Counted from the stretch's first letter, positions 18,429-26,532 are shown. The stretch: DNA of 64,000 nt from CANHVK01 sp044232905 (GCA_044232905.1 JBIIKZ010000001.1:1-64000), one strand, 5' to 3'. Notes: a model not told the origin generated them from the letters alone. Numbers and translations are program-made.

Positions 18429-18436
18429 CAAATGTA
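18429..18436 (-). promoter_or_regulatory. -7 promoter element for bshC
   Basis: The minus strand reads TACATTTG, a perfect TAnnTTTG match whose last base is only four bases from the bshC ATG. This predicts a leaderless or nearly leaderless transcript and supports the start at 18424. Confidence 0.55.
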
Positions 18437-18453
18437 CAGAAAATTAAAAAATG

Positions 18454-18461
18454 TAACTTTG
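18454..18461 (+). promoter_or_regulatory. -7 promoter element for the peptidyl-prolyl isomerase
   Basis: TAACTTTG matches TAnnTTTG perfectly, 17 bases before the ATG at 18479. It is back to back with the bshC promoter, so both genes are driven from a region of about 55 bases. Confidence 0.65.
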
Positions 18462-18478
18462 CATTTCAAAATATTACT

Positions 18479-18913
18479 ATGGAAGCAATAATTAAAACAG
18501 TAAAAGGAGATATGAAAGTATCTTTTTATGAAAATGATGCACCAAAAACGGTTGCCAACTTTGTAAAATTAGCAAAAGAAGGATTTTACGATGGATTAAC
18601 TTTTCACCGTGTAATTCCAGATTTCGTAATTCAAGGAGGTTGTCCTAAAGGTACAGGAGTTGGTGGACCAGGATACAAAATTGATTGTGAATTAACGGGA
18701 GAAAATCAATACCATGACCGTGGTGTATTATCGATGGCTCATGCTGGAAGAAATACAGGAGGATCTCAATTTTTTGTTTGTCATAGCAGAAGACAAACTT
18801 CGCATTTAGATAGAAACCATACGTGTTTTGGAAAAGTATTTGAAGGTTTGGAAGTAATCGACCAAATCAAAGAAGGTGATAAAATTACAGCTATTGAAAT
18901 AATAGAAAAATAA
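18479..18913 (+). CDS. Cyclophilin-type peptidyl-prolyl cis-trans isomerase
   Basis: The 144-residue protein begins MEAIIKTVKGDMKVSFYEND and has the cyclophilin core: FHRVIPDFVIQGG with the catalytic Arg, a GTGVGGPGY loop, a MAHAGRNTGGSQFFVC strand and HLDRNHTCFGKV. It speeds proline isomerisation during protein folding. No signal peptide is seen, so it should be cytoplasmic. The start follows the promoter at 18454; an upstream in-frame extension to 18386 would overlap that promoter and the bshC gene and is rejected. A strong terminator follows the stop, so it is monocistronic. Confidence 0.95.
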   Translation: MEAIIKTVKGDMKVSFYENDAPKTVANFVKLAKEGFYDGLTFHRVIPDFVIQGGCPKGTGVGGPGYKIDCELTGENQYHDRGVLSMAHAGRNTGGSQFFVCHSRRQTSHLDRNHTCFGKVFEGLEVIDQIKEGDKITAIEIIEK

Positions 18914-18937
18914 TTTTTCGATCCTAGAATTCAAATG

Positions 18938-18971
18938 AAAGGTTGTTCTAGAAGTAGAGCAACCTTTTTTT
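18938..18971 (+). terminator. Intrinsic terminator after the peptidyl-prolyl isomerase
   Basis: A 12-bp stem with one G-T pair (18938-18949 with 18956-18967) and a six-base loop is followed by a run of T to 18971. It lies 25 bases after the stop codon. Confidence 0.85.
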
Positions 18972-19058
18972 ATGCATTCGAAAGCATACTTTATGGCAAT
19001 TTCATTGGATAACAAAAAAAAAAACCACAACTTTGTGACCAAATATTTCTTGCTCCAT

Positions 19059-19445
19059 ATGAAAGTAAGCATACTTTTTATATTTTTTGTAGTCTTATCA
19101 CCTGTTTTCTCTAGTAAAGCAAGTGACTTAATGGATACTTTAAGCTACAATTATTTTTCGCCAAATGGTGATTCTATCAATGATTCCTATTTCATTGAAA
19201 ATTTAGAAAAATACCGAGATAACAAATTTTCTGTTTTTAATCGTTGGGGAGATTTGGTTTTTTATGCTTCGCCTTATTCCAACAATCCAAATGACGGAGA
19301 AAACAAAACATTCATAGGATTGTGTAACCAACCTTTGTGTATTTTCGGTAAAGAGTTACCAGAAGGAGCGTACTTCTACCAATTTGAGTATAAATTCGAA
19401 GACAAACCAACCTATATTAACGGAAAAATAATCTTGAAACGATGA
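19059..19445 (+). CDS. Miniature protein consisting almost only of a type-B T9SS sorting domain
   Basis: From Met at 19059 the product has 128 residues: a signal peptide (hydrophobic stretch ending near SSKAS, about residue 21), then directly the gliding-motility-associated C-terminal domain. Its hallmarks are FSPNGDSINDSYFIE, the FSVFNRWGDLVFYA strand, the LPEGAYFYQFEY motif and the terminal YINGKIILKR. Such type-B domains direct SprB-like surface proteins through the type IX secretion system. Here there is no cargo ahead of the domain. The stop overlaps the next gene (ATGA), a PorP/SprF protein, so the two are translationally coupled. It could be a remnant of a larger adhesin or a working small surface protein. 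The earlier in-frame Met at 18972 is rejected because it lies at the terminator. Confidence 0.8.
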   Translation: MKVSILFIFFVVLSPVFSSKASDLMDTLSYNYFSPNGDSINDSYFIENLEKYRDNKFSVFNRWGDLVFYASPYSNNPNDGENKTFIGLCNQPLCIFGKELPEGAYFYQFEYKFEDKPTYINGKIILKR

Positions 19446-20470
19446 AATTTTTTGGTGTCGTACTTTTTCTGTTGACTAGTTTCGTCGGTTTTTCTCAAAC
19501 CCGTCAATTCTACAATCAGTATATGTTAAATCCAGGATTTTTAAATCCTGCTAACATGGATGTGTTTACTAAATTCGGTACTACTTTCCTTGCCCATTAT
19601 GATTATACGAGTCAAGATAATTCTGCGAATAATTTTGCAGTTGTATCGCACTATAATTATCGTCCACATTTAGGGTTTTCTGGTTTTGCGGTGAATGATA
19701 ATTTCAGCGGATATAATCAAATGGAGATTGCGGGAAATGTTGCATATAAACAATTTACGCGCAGCAATGGAGGAATGTCTTTTTCGTATGGATTCCGTTT
19801 AGGATTTACGCAGAATACTTTAAATGCTACAAATTTATATTACAAACAATTAGACGATCCTACATTAACACAACCTGGAATTAATAAATTTGGGATTAAT
19901 TTAGGTTTTGGATTTGCAATGGTGACGCCAGATTTTGATCTTAATGTTAGTCTACCTGGACTAATGGGTAACAGACTTCCAACCTCTGCAATAGATACTA
20001 GAAAACACAGTATTTTAGATTTAAAAAGTAATAACTTATTTATTTCTACGGGCTATAAATTCCGTTGGGATAATGGATTCTATGTTTTCTACCCAACAGT
20101 ATCTATTCGAAGCATCGTTGGAGCACCTTTAAATGTAAGTGCTGATATGAACTTTTTATTGAATCAGTTGATTTGGTTAGGTGCTGGATATAGAACCGAT
20201 AATACAATCGTAGCGAGTGCAGGTATATTTTTAGATTTAGGGTGGAGATTTGTATATACGTATAACAATGCAGCATTAACGAAACACTTTAATACTGGAT
20301 CAAACCATGAGTTGTCTATCGGATATGCACGAACTATTCCTGAAAACCCTTTTACATACCGTAAGTTTACAAAAACAAACGGAGAAATGAAGAAAAAGAA
20401 AACAATCAAAATCAATTTACCTAAAATCAAGATTTTCAAGAAAATGAAAGGAAAATTGAAGTACGATTAA
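19442..20470 (+). CDS. PorP/SprF family type IX secretion outer-membrane protein
   Basis: This 342-residue barrel protein has a signal peptide (ending GFSQ, about residue 19) followed by the family signature TRQFYNQYMLNPGFLNPAN, then repeated beta strands such as SFSYGFRLGFTQN and a later HELSIGYAR. PorP/SprF proteins help type-B-domain proteins cross the outer membrane and stay attached; in Flavobacterium sprF serves sprB. It overlaps the upstream miniature T9SS protein by four bases. The last 30 residues are very rich in lysine (MKKKKTIKINLPKIKIFKK), an unusual tail after the barrel. Assignment is firm. Confidence 0.93.
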   Translation: MKFFGVVLFLLTSFVGFSQTRQFYNQYMLNPGFLNPANMDVFTKFGTTFLAHYDYTSQDNSANNFAVVSHYNYRPHLGFSGFAVNDNFSGYNQMEIAGNVAYKQFTRSNGGMSFSYGFRLGFTQNTLNATNLYYKQLDDPTLTQPGINKFGINLGFGFAMVTPDFDLNVSLPGLMGNRLPTSAIDTRKHSILDLKSNNLFISTGYKFRWDNGFYVFYPTVSIRSIVGAPLNVSADMNFLLNQLIWLGAGYRTDNTIVASAGIFLDLGWRFVYTYNNAALTKHFNTGSNHELSIGYARTIPENPFTYRKFTKTNGEMKKKKTIKINLPKIKIFKKMKGKLKYD

Positions 20471-20504
20471 TAAATGAGGATTTGTTAAGAAAAGTTATAT
20501 AAAC

Positions 20505-20536
20505 ATAGGAGCGAAAATTCGTTCCTATTTTTTTTT
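20505..20536 (+). terminator. Intrinsic terminator after porP/sprF
   Basis: An 11-bp stem (20505-20515 with 20518-20528, one G-T pair) and a two-base loop are followed by eight T residues. The T run doubles as the AAA codons of the last lysines of the convergent transporter gene, whose stop lies in the stem. Confidence 0.8.
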
Positions 20537-21445
20537 ACCATAATATGCTGTAATCCAAACTCCAACAAATATCATTACCATATACCCTATTTTCTCAATG
20601 GTAATTGTATTGGTATAATCATCCGCAACACCTAGTAAGGAAAAAAGATAGGCAAACAACATAACCAAGACGGGCTGTGTATAGATGTATGCACTTGCAA
20701 TTGATGGGCCAACATATTTGAGTCCATACATAGTCAAGAGATATGTAAAAAAAGTAACCCCAATCACAATATAGGTGATTTTAGCCCAAATAATCGGATG
20801 GATTGCACTAAAATCGATTTGCGCCATATCCATGTAGGTTGGGGGATATATTAACATATAAAACAATCCAAAAGTAAATACATAGGTAATTACCGTAAAT
20901 GGACTATATCGTTGCATTAATGGTTTGGCAATTACTAAATAAACAGCATAACTCGCTGCGTTTATAAATAAAAACAAATCTCCAAGTGTAGAATCTCCAT
21001 TGCCAGTATTCCCAGCTAAAGACAATAAAATTGCTCCTGTTGCCCCTAAAATAATACCAGTAACTTTTGTAGTAGTAATTTTTTCTTTCAATAAAAAATA
21101 GGCGATAATGGTTACTAATATTGGATTAGTAGTCATAATTATTCCAGAATTTATCGAAGAGGATAAACTTAAACCATGAAAGAAAAAGAGTTGATTGATT
21201 GTAACACCAAACAAAGCACACAACATGAAAAGTCCTATGTCTTTGCGTTGAATACGTTCTTTGGGTAAGAATGCTTTAATTAACCAAAAAAGCAAGGTTG
21301 CTCCTGCAATGCGAAAGAAAATAAAAGTTGTGGGCGTTAAAAAAGCTGGCATAACCCCTTTTGCAAGGATATGACCAGCTCCGTATAACATATTTACTAA
21401 TAATAAGGCAAGATGTGCTCTCCAAATAGAATGTTTCAAAGGCAT
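20525..21445 (-). CDS. EamA-family drug/metabolite (DMT) exporter
   Basis: This 306-residue protein has about ten hydrophobic helices arranged as two EamA halves; signature pieces are the GINSGIIMTTNPILVTIIAYFL-like segment with LLKEKIT in the first half, and QPVLVMLFAYLFSL near the end of the second. It sits in the inner membrane and exports small metabolites of unknown type. Its start overlaps the yceI stop by one base (TAATG), so it is the last gene of that operon. A shared function with YceI is not evident. Confidence 0.9.
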   Translation of the reverse strand: MPLKHSIWRAHLALLLVNMLYGAGHILAKGVMPAFLTPTTFIFFRIAGATLLFWLIKAFLPKERIQRKDIGLFMLCALFGVTINQLFFFHGLSLSSSINSGIIMTTNPILVTIIAYFLLKEKITTTKVTGIILGATGAILLSLAGNTGNGDSTLGDLFLFINAASYAVYLVIAKPLMQRYSPFTVITYVFTFGLFYMLIYPPTYMDMAQIDFSAIHPIIWAKITYIVIGVTFFTYLLTMYGLKYVGPSIASAYIYTQPVLVMLFAYLFSLLGVADDYTNTITIEKIGYMVMIFVGVWITAYYGKKK

Positions 21446-21990
21446 TAAATATCAAAAACCGTTTTAAAATCCATAACTAAATTATCATCTACAGCAACAC
21501 CTAGCATGGATGGTTTTTCTACCTTGAATTTATCCAAACTAACATTAAACGAACCTGATAAAATAATTTTTTTATCGGATGCAATTTGTTTTGCTTTGAT
21601 TGTGATGTCTTTTTTGATACCATGAAACGATAATTCACCTACTATTATAAGATCTCCAGCTTCTTCTTTAATAGCTTTACTTACAAATGTAACTTTTGGG
21701 TATTTCGTTCCTTCCAAAACCTCTAATGCATGGGAGTCGCGACTAGAATTTTGAGAATCAAAAGAAGCTACAGCTGCTGCAACAACTAATTTTGTAATTT
21801 GTTTTGAAGTATTATCATAATATCCCCCACAAATAAAATCTTTCGTTGTACCAATAGATGTATGTGCTGGATGATCTAACGTGTAACGAATAAAAGAATC
21901 CGTTTTATTGAGTGTTAATTTAACATTGTCAAAGGAACATAACATTAATGTAAGTCCAAGAAATAGCGAATAGATGATTGATTTTTTCAT
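21445..21990 (-). CDS. YceI-family periplasmic lipid-binding protein
   Basis: The 181-residue protein has an N-terminal hydrophobic segment with a possible lipobox cysteine (LMLC, Cys18) and a YceI beta barrel: TDSFIRYTLDHP, a TSRD-type helix (SSRDSHALEVL), YPKVTFVSKAI, a GELSFHGIKKDITIK strand and DNLVMDFK. YceI proteins bind polyisoprenoid or fatty lipids in the periplasm. In E. coli yceI lies next to the cytochrome b561 gene yceJ; here the upstream neighbour is a four-helix histidine-rich membrane protein, which may play the same part. It is 39 bases downstream of that gene and overlaps the exporter. Confidence 0.88.
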   Translation of the reverse strand: MKKSIIYSLFLGLTLMLCSFDNVKLTLNKTDSFIRYTLDHPAHTSIGTTKDFICGGYYDNTSKQITKLVVAAAVASFDSQNSSRDSHALEVLEGTKYPKVTFVSKAIKEEAGDLIIVGELSFHGIKKDITIKAKQIASDKKIILSGSFNVSLDKFKVEKPSMLGVAVDDNLVMDFKTVFDI

Positions 21991-22029
21991 GAGAGTTGAA
22001 GTTAGAAAGTTAAAAGTTTGATTAAGAAA

Positions 22030-22713
22030 TTAGAATTTCATTACGATTACCGCACCCGCAAACAATGAGGTTGTAATATAACCGGATACTTGGTGGAAGC
22101 TTCGTAATTTATCACTAGCATTCGCAGATTGACTTAGATTGCCATACATCAATCTTCCTGCCAAAGGAGTAAGAAGCATTCCTGAGAAATGAAGATATGC
22201 GAGGGTGCGATGCGCTTTCATATTACTCCATCCTTTGTTTTTTCTAATTATCACTGGTGGCGGAGCTAACAATTGCATTAAGGCAGTCGCGCCATAAGCG
22301 ATCATCGTAGTAGTAATCGCAGCTTTATGAAGTGGTTTTATAAGTTCTTGGGTATCTCCACTTCTTGTATTAATCATAATTTGACCCGTAATACAGGAAC
22401 CTATCATTCCGCCTAAAGCAACAAAACCAAGGGCTTGATGTGTTTGAAGCATACGTCTACGAACGATTAATTCACGTTCACGTTTATCGGTTGTTAGCTC
22501 AAAATAGTTAAACTTACGCATTGCTCCTTTTTCTCCCCATAGCGAACGGCGAATAAGTCCCATTCCCTCTGGTAATAAACTTTGTTTGATGTCGTTTGCT
22601 CCTAATTCTTGCAACAAAAGGTCGTCTTCCGAAAGCTTTGTGGTATCTGTTTGCGCATTTAGTTGATGGACTAACATCAAGCAGAAAACACCCAAAAAAG
22701 CGATTTTTTTCAT
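22030..22713 (-). CDS. Four-helix membrane protein with cytochrome b561-like histidine pattern
   Basis: The 227-residue protein has a signal peptide (ending LNAQ), a soluble segment (21-85) and four membrane helices (about 92-112, 128-150, 167-190, 206-226). Each helix begins with histidine: His92 (THQALG), His129 (PLHKAA), His168 and His175 (AHRTLAYLHF) and His207 (FHQVSG). With alternating topology, helices A and C would put histidines on one side and B and D on the other, as in di-haem b561 cores. I do not recognise a named family. Its neighbours, YceI and a DOMON protein, both occur with b561 proteins elsewhere. The haem role is inference; a structural membrane protein is the alternative. 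Confidence 0.6.
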   Translation of the reverse strand: MKKIAFLGVFCLMLVHQLNAQTDTTKLSEDDLLLQELGANDIKQSLLPEGMGLIRRSLWGEKGAMRKFNYFELTTDKRERELIVRRRMLQTHQALGFVALGGMIGSCITGQIMINTRSGDTQELIKPLHKAAITTTMIAYGATALMQLLAPPPVIIRKNKGWSNMKAHRTLAYLHFSGMLLTPLAGRLMYGNLSQSANASDKLRSFHQVSGYITTSLFAGAVIVMKF

Positions 22714-22770
22714 TTATTTTTTATTTAAAATTACCTTATTAATTTAATAAAAATCCCTTTTACAATAGAA

Positions 22771-22788
22771 TAAACCAGGCTTGGTTTA
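22771..22788 (-). terminator. Hairpin downstream of the ankyrin gene
   Basis: TAAACCA and TGGTTTA form a perfect 7-bp stem around a GGCT loop in the 107-base gap between the ankyrin and b561-like genes. No T run follows on the minus strand, so it may be only a pause or processing site. Confidence 0.35.
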
Positions 22789-22820
22789 CTTTATTTTCAA
22801 GGATATTGATTACTAATTGG

Positions 22821-23339
22821 TTATTTGATTATTAATTTTTTTATTACTTTACTATCGCAATCCTTTGCGAAATCTACTGCAGTCTTACGCGAATTATCTA
22901 TCGTTTGCGTATCCGCCTTATTCTCAATTAATAGTTTTACTATTTCTTCATTTTCAGCCATTATCGCAAACATCAGCGGGGTTGTTCCAGCATTATTTTT
23001 AACATTTACATCTGCATGCTGTTCCAAAAGAATTTTAACCAGTGCTGTATTCGATTTATAACACGCAGCTGTCAATACGGTTCCATCTTCTGAAATAGCA
23101 TTTACGTTCGCACCTAAATCAAGTAATACTTTTACTGCTTCTAGCTGATTCCTGTATCCTGCAATTATCAGAGGAGTATAACCACTTTTATTGGGCGTAT
23201 TGATTGTGTCTGGATTTACTGTAGATAATTGCTTTATTACCTCCAAATTTCCTTTTCTACAGGCTTCATAAATATCTTGAGCATATGCATTTAGACTAAT
23301 AAAAATGCTCAAAAAGAGAAATAACGCCAATTTATTCAT
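22821..23339 (-). CDS. Exported ankyrin-repeat protein
   Basis: This 172-residue protein has a signal peptide (ending NAYAQ, about residue 21) and four to five ankyrin repeats, each with the TPLxxA or TxLTxA helix start and the LLxxGANVN or LLEQHADVN turn. Ankyrin repeats mediate protein binding; in bacteria exported ankyrin proteins are often found beside redox enzymes. It starts 11 bases after the DOMON gene, so the two are surely co-transcribed. Its partner is unknown; the neighbouring DOMON or b561-like protein is a plausible candidate. Confidence 0.88.
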   Translation of the reverse strand: MNKLALFLFLSIFISLNAYAQDIYEACRKGNLEVIKQLSTVNPDTINTPNKSGYTPLIIAGYRNQLEAVKVLLDLGANVNAISEDGTVLTAACYKSNTALVKILLEQHADVNVKNNAGTTPLMFAIMAENEEIVKLLIENKADTQTIDNSRKTAVDFAKDCDSKVIKKLIIK

Positions 23340-23350
23340 TTCAAAGCAAA

Positions 23351-24139
23351 TTATTGTACCACAAATTTTCGTTGTACGAATTTACCATTACTCCCAAAAG
23401 TTAAAATATAAACTGCAGGTTTGAATTCAGAAATATTAATCGTTAATTCACCTTTTACATTACTTTTCTCTTTGATTATACTTCCTTGTAAATCTGAAAT
23501 TTGATAGCTGTAATCCGCATCATTTACAGAAATAGTAATAAATGAATTGGTAAGTTTGATATATTGCTTGTCTGAAATTTCAATGATATCTGCTGAAATA
23601 TCTGGAGTTACCCAATTTAACGCAATTCCATACGCACGGTTGGAGCTTCCATGATCCGCTAAATTGAAAGAAGACCCTGAACCTCTCGCCCAAATTAGAT
23701 TTAACGATGCTGCATTGTAATTGAATACTGCATCTTTAACATCGCCAGTATTTAACTTTCTAGAAGCTATTAAAGTTCTTGTAGATCCAGAAACAGTATT
23801 CGATTTAATCTTCCAATCTTGTTGCACATCTTTTACGACAGAACTGTAACTTCCCATAAAATAATCCCACCAATCTTGTGAACCTCCAGATGCAGTGTAA
23901 ATTAACGCGTCTGATCCTCCCATTTTAGTTCCAAATCCTACCGCAATCCATTTCGTAGAAGGACCTGCAAAAGTTACTGTGATTGAATCCGTAGTCATCG
24001 ATGCTCCAAAAAATATTCCGGAACCTGAAAGAGCACCTGAAGCAGATTTTAATTCTTGATAAGCAATTGTTTTAGTTTGCGCTTGCAAAAAAAATGATCC
24101 AAGCAACAATGAAAAACTTACAATTAATTTTTTTTTCAT
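23351..24139 (-). CDS. DOMON-domain protein with type-A T9SS sorting domain
   Basis: This 262-residue protein has a signal peptide (ending LQAQ, about residue 21), a DOMON beta sandwich (about 25-175) and a C-terminal type-A T9SS sorting domain (about 195-262, with YQISDLQGSIIKE, AVYILTF and the KFVVQ end). In the DOMON part WIAVGFGTKMGGSDALIY carries Met73, and a later ADHGSSNRAYG carries His163. These sit where haem-binding DOMON domains, such as that of cellobiose dehydrogenase, have their Met and His ligands, so b-type haem binding is plausible. The protein should be carried to the cell surface. It is the first gene of the ankyrin, b561-like, YceI and exporter run. Confidence 0.8.
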   Translation of the reverse strand: MKKKLIVSFSLLLGSFFLQAQTKTIAYQELKSASGALSGSGIFFGASMTTDSITVTFAGPSTKWIAVGFGTKMGGSDALIYTASGGSQDWWDYFMGSYSSVVKDVQQDWKIKSNTVSGSTRTLIASRKLNTGDVKDAVFNYNAASLNLIWARGSGSSFNLADHGSSNRAYGIALNWVTPDISADIIEISDKQYIKLTNSFITISVNDADYSYQISDLQGSIIKEKSNVKGELTINISEFKPAVYILTFGSNGKFVQRKFVVQ

Positions 24140-24240
24140 TTATATACCAATTTAAGTTAATTGAGAAAAAACTTAATCCATTCGAAATTAATAAATTATA
24201 ATTTCAACCATTGATTTACATTTTTCTCTCGCTTTCAAGA

Positions 24241-24252
24241 CGTAAACTTACG
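24241..24252 (-). promoter_or_regulatory. Possible promoter or operator upstream of the DOMON gene
   Basis: CGTAA-AC-TTACG is a perfect 5-bp inverted repeat about 100 bases upstream of the DOMON start. On the minus strand it contains TAAGTTTA, one base off the -7 consensus, so it could be a promoter with a built-in operator. The rest of the 165-base gap shows nothing I can name. Confidence 0.3.
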
Positions 24253-24304
24253 CATGTTGTTGCTTACATTTACCTAGTAAACTAATTTAGAAACAATCTA
24301 CGTA

Positions 24305-26365
24305 TTAACGAATTTCGCCACCCGCATCAAATGCTTTTTCAGGGGAAACAAAACTCAATTCTCCTACTTCATTTTCAGCCATTAAAATCATTCCCGCAGA
24401 TTCTACTCCACGAATTTTACGTGGTTCTAAATTAATTAGCACCGAAACTGTTTTACCAACGACCTCATCGGGATTATAAAAATTCGCAATGCCAGAAACG
24501 ATTGTACGAACATCCACACCAGTATCCACCGTCAACTTCAATAATTTATCTGCTTTTGGTACTTTTTCTGCTTCGATAATTTTACCTAAACGAATATCTA
24601 ATTTGGTGAAATCATCGAAAGAAATATTTGGTTTTTGCGGTGCACTATTCACTTCAACGGGTGATGCTTGACTTTCTTTTAAGAATGCAACTTCTGCCTC
24701 CACGAAAGCATCTTCAATTTTTGGAAATAAAATTTCTGGTGTATTTACTTTATGTCCAGCTGTTAAAGTTATTTTTTGACCGATTTCTCCCCAAATTGGT
24801 AATTCCACATTTAAGAAAGAACGTAATTTAGTAGCAGTGGAAGGTAAAAATGGTTCCAACAAGAAACTTAAATTAGCCGTAATCTGAAGTGCAATATGTA
24901 AGATCGTCTCTACCTTTTTAGGATCTGTTTTTACTAATTTCCACGGTTCACTATCCGCTAAATATTTATTCCCCAAACGCGCTAAATTCATTACTTCCGA
25001 TTGTGCCTCCCGAATTTTATACGCATAAATTAATGTTGCTATTTTAGCTGGAAAAGCTGCAATCGTATCTAGTACACGTTGGTCTTCTTCGGTAAGTTCA
25101 CCTAATTCTGGAACAATTCCTTCGTAGTATTTTTGGGTCAATACTAAAGCACGATTCACAAAATTTCCAAGGATGTCAGCCAATTCATTATTCACACGTG
25201 CTTGAAATTCTTTCCACGTAAATTCACTGTCTTTACTTTCTGGAGCAATTGCTGTTAGTGTATATTTTAATTCGTCTATTTTGGATGGATAACGTTCTAA
25301 ATATTCGTGAAGCCAAACCGCCCAATTGCGCGATGTAGAAAATTTATCTCCTTCTAAATTCAAGAATTCGTATGCAGGAACATTGTCAGGTAAAATCAAA
25401 TCTCCATGGTCTTTCAATAAAATCGGGAAAATAATTGCATGAAAAACGATGTTATCTTTTCCAATGAAATGTACCAATTTACGATCGCCCGTCCAATAGT
25501 CTTTCCAATCTTTATTGTTGTCTAACGCCCATTGTTTTGTAGCAGATATGTATCCGATTGGTGCATCTAACCATACGTATAACACTTTACCATCTGCGCC
25601 TTTCAAAGGTACTTTCACTCCCCAATCTAGGTCACGCGTCATGGCTCTTGGCTTCAAGCCACCCTTGATCCACGACATACATTGACCAATCACCTGATTG
25701 CGCCATGTTTTTGGATCGTGTTGTTGTTTACCATCTAATATTCCATCTTGTATCCAAGCAGTCAACCATTCTTCGTGACGATCCATTGGTAAGAACCAGT
25801 GGGAAGTGGATTTTAAAATTGGTTTTTTACCACTTAAGGTAGAAAGTGGGTTTATCAAATCCGTAGGACTTAATGCAGAACCGCATTTTTCGCATTGGTC
25901 GCCATAGGCATTTTCATTATGGCAATTAGGACATTCCCCAACAATGTAACGATCGGCTAAAAACTGGTTGTAATCTTCGTCGTAATACTGTTCCGTTGTT
26001 TCTTCAATAAACTTACCATTCGCTTCTAGTTTCAAAAAGAAATCTTGTGCCGTTTTATGGTGAATTTCAGTAGAAGTACGGTGGAAAATATCAAACGAAA
26101 TTCCAAATTGTTGGAAAGAATCTCCAATTACTTTATTGTATTTATCTACGATTTCCTGCGGAGTAATCCCCTCTTTTTTAGCGCGTAATGTAATTGCTGC
26201 ACCATGTTCATCACTTCCACATATAAAAGCCACATCGTGCTCATTCATGCGTAAAAAACGCACAAAAATATCTGCTGGTATGTAAACTCCTGCCACGTGC
26301 CCTAAATGAAGTGGTCCGTTGGCGTAAGGCAATGCTGCGGTTACAGTAAATTTTTCCTTGCTCAT
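24305..26365 (-). CDS. metG: Methionyl-tRNA synthetase
   Basis: The 686-residue enzyme has the class-I HIGH-type motif in PYANGPLHLGH, a zinc knuckle (CPNCHNENAYGDQCEKCG) and the signature loop written KFSTS instead of KMSKS (GDKFSTSRNWAVW). The C-terminal 110 residues are the tRNA-binding domain (KLDIRLGKIIEAE, DVRTIVSGIA, LEPRKIRGVESAGMIL) that drives dimer formation. It charges tRNA-Met and initiator tRNA. Length and domain order match other bacteria with the fused C-terminal domain. A near-match -7 element (TATCTTTA, 26388-26395) lies upstream. Confidence 0.98.
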   Translation of the reverse strand: MSKEKFTVTAALPYANGPLHLGHVAGVYIPADIFVRFLRMNEHDVAFICGSDEHGAAITLRAKKEGITPQEIVDKYNKVIGDSFQQFGISFDIFHRTSTEIHHKTAQDFFLKLEANGKFIEETTEQYYDEDYNQFLADRYIVGECPNCHNENAYGDQCEKCGSALSPTDLINPLSTLSGKKPILKSTSHWFLPMDRHEEWLTAWIQDGILDGKQQHDPKTWRNQVIGQCMSWIKGGLKPRAMTRDLDWGVKVPLKGADGKVLYVWLDAPIGYISATKQWALDNNKDWKDYWTGDRKLVHFIGKDNIVFHAIIFPILLKDHGDLILPDNVPAYEFLNLEGDKFSTSRNWAVWLHEYLERYPSKIDELKYTLTAIAPESKDSEFTWKEFQARVNNELADILGNFVNRALVLTQKYYEGIVPELGELTEEDQRVLDTIAAFPAKIATLIYAYKIREAQSEVMNLARLGNKYLADSEPWKLVKTDPKKVETILHIALQITANLSFLLEPFLPSTATKLRSFLNVELPIWGEIGQKITLTAGHKVNTPEILFPKIEDAFVEAEVAFLKESQASPVEVNSAPQKPNISFDDFTKLDIRLGKIIEAEKVPKADKLLKLTVDTGVDVRTIVSGIANFYNPDEVVGKTVSVLINLEPRKIRGVESAGMILMAENEVGELSFVSPEKAFDAGGEIR

Positions 26366-26387
26366 AAATGAATGAATTTGTAGACTG

Positions 26388-26395
26388 TAAAGATA
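26388..26395 (-). promoter_or_regulatory. Possible -7 element for metG
   Basis: The minus strand reads TATCTTTA, one base off TAnnTTTG, 22 bases upstream of the metG start codon. Confidence 0.35.
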
Positions 26396-26402
26396 ATAAA
26401 AT

Positions 26403-26431
26403 AGTGACGAGCAATGAGTGACGAGTGACGT
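26403..26431. repeat. Short GAGTGAC-type repeat between metG and the ATPase gene
   Basis: The stretch holds imperfect copies of GTGACGA and GAGTGAC. The same heptamer occurs in tandem at 52752-52779 and once at the 3' end of paaZ, so it is a dispersed low-complexity repeat of this genome. Confidence 0.6.
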
Positions 26432-26451
26432 TGGGGATTTAAAATTATTGG

Positions 26452-26526
26452 ATTACCAAAAATACAAAAAATGTAAATTTTGGTAGTTAATTACCAAAAA
26501 TACAAAAATTTGTAATTTTGGTAGTT
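26452..26526. repeat. Two tandem 37-bp near-identical repeats, each an imperfect palindrome
   Basis: Unit 1 (26452-26488) and unit 2 (26490-26526) both begin ATTACCAAAAATACAAAAA and end TTTTGGTAGTT and differ only in the seven central bases. Within each, ACCAAAAATACA faces TGTAA(A)TTTTGGT, so each unit is itself an imperfect inverted repeat, and across the junction TTTTGGTA and TACCAAAA form a perfect inverted pair. The units end seven bases before the -7 box of the downstream ATPase gene and cover its -33 region, an operator position. Confidence 0.85.
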
Positions 26527-26532
26527 GATTTG

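Noticed and set aside
18237..18431. Second frame inside the start of bshC
   Set aside because: It overlaps the bshC N terminus in another frame and shows no conserved pattern.
18386..18478. Upstream extension of the peptidyl-prolyl isomerase
   Set aside because: The extension covers both promoters of the divergent pair and gives a non-family N terminus; the start at 18479 fits the fold exactly.
24140..24304. tRNA or riboswitch in the gap before metG
   Set aside because: I found no cloverleaf arms or T-loop sequence, and no strong conserved stem; only a short inverted repeat.
26403..26526. CRISPR array
   Set aside because: The repeats are adjacent or heptameric without unique spacers of constant length, and no cas gene is present.
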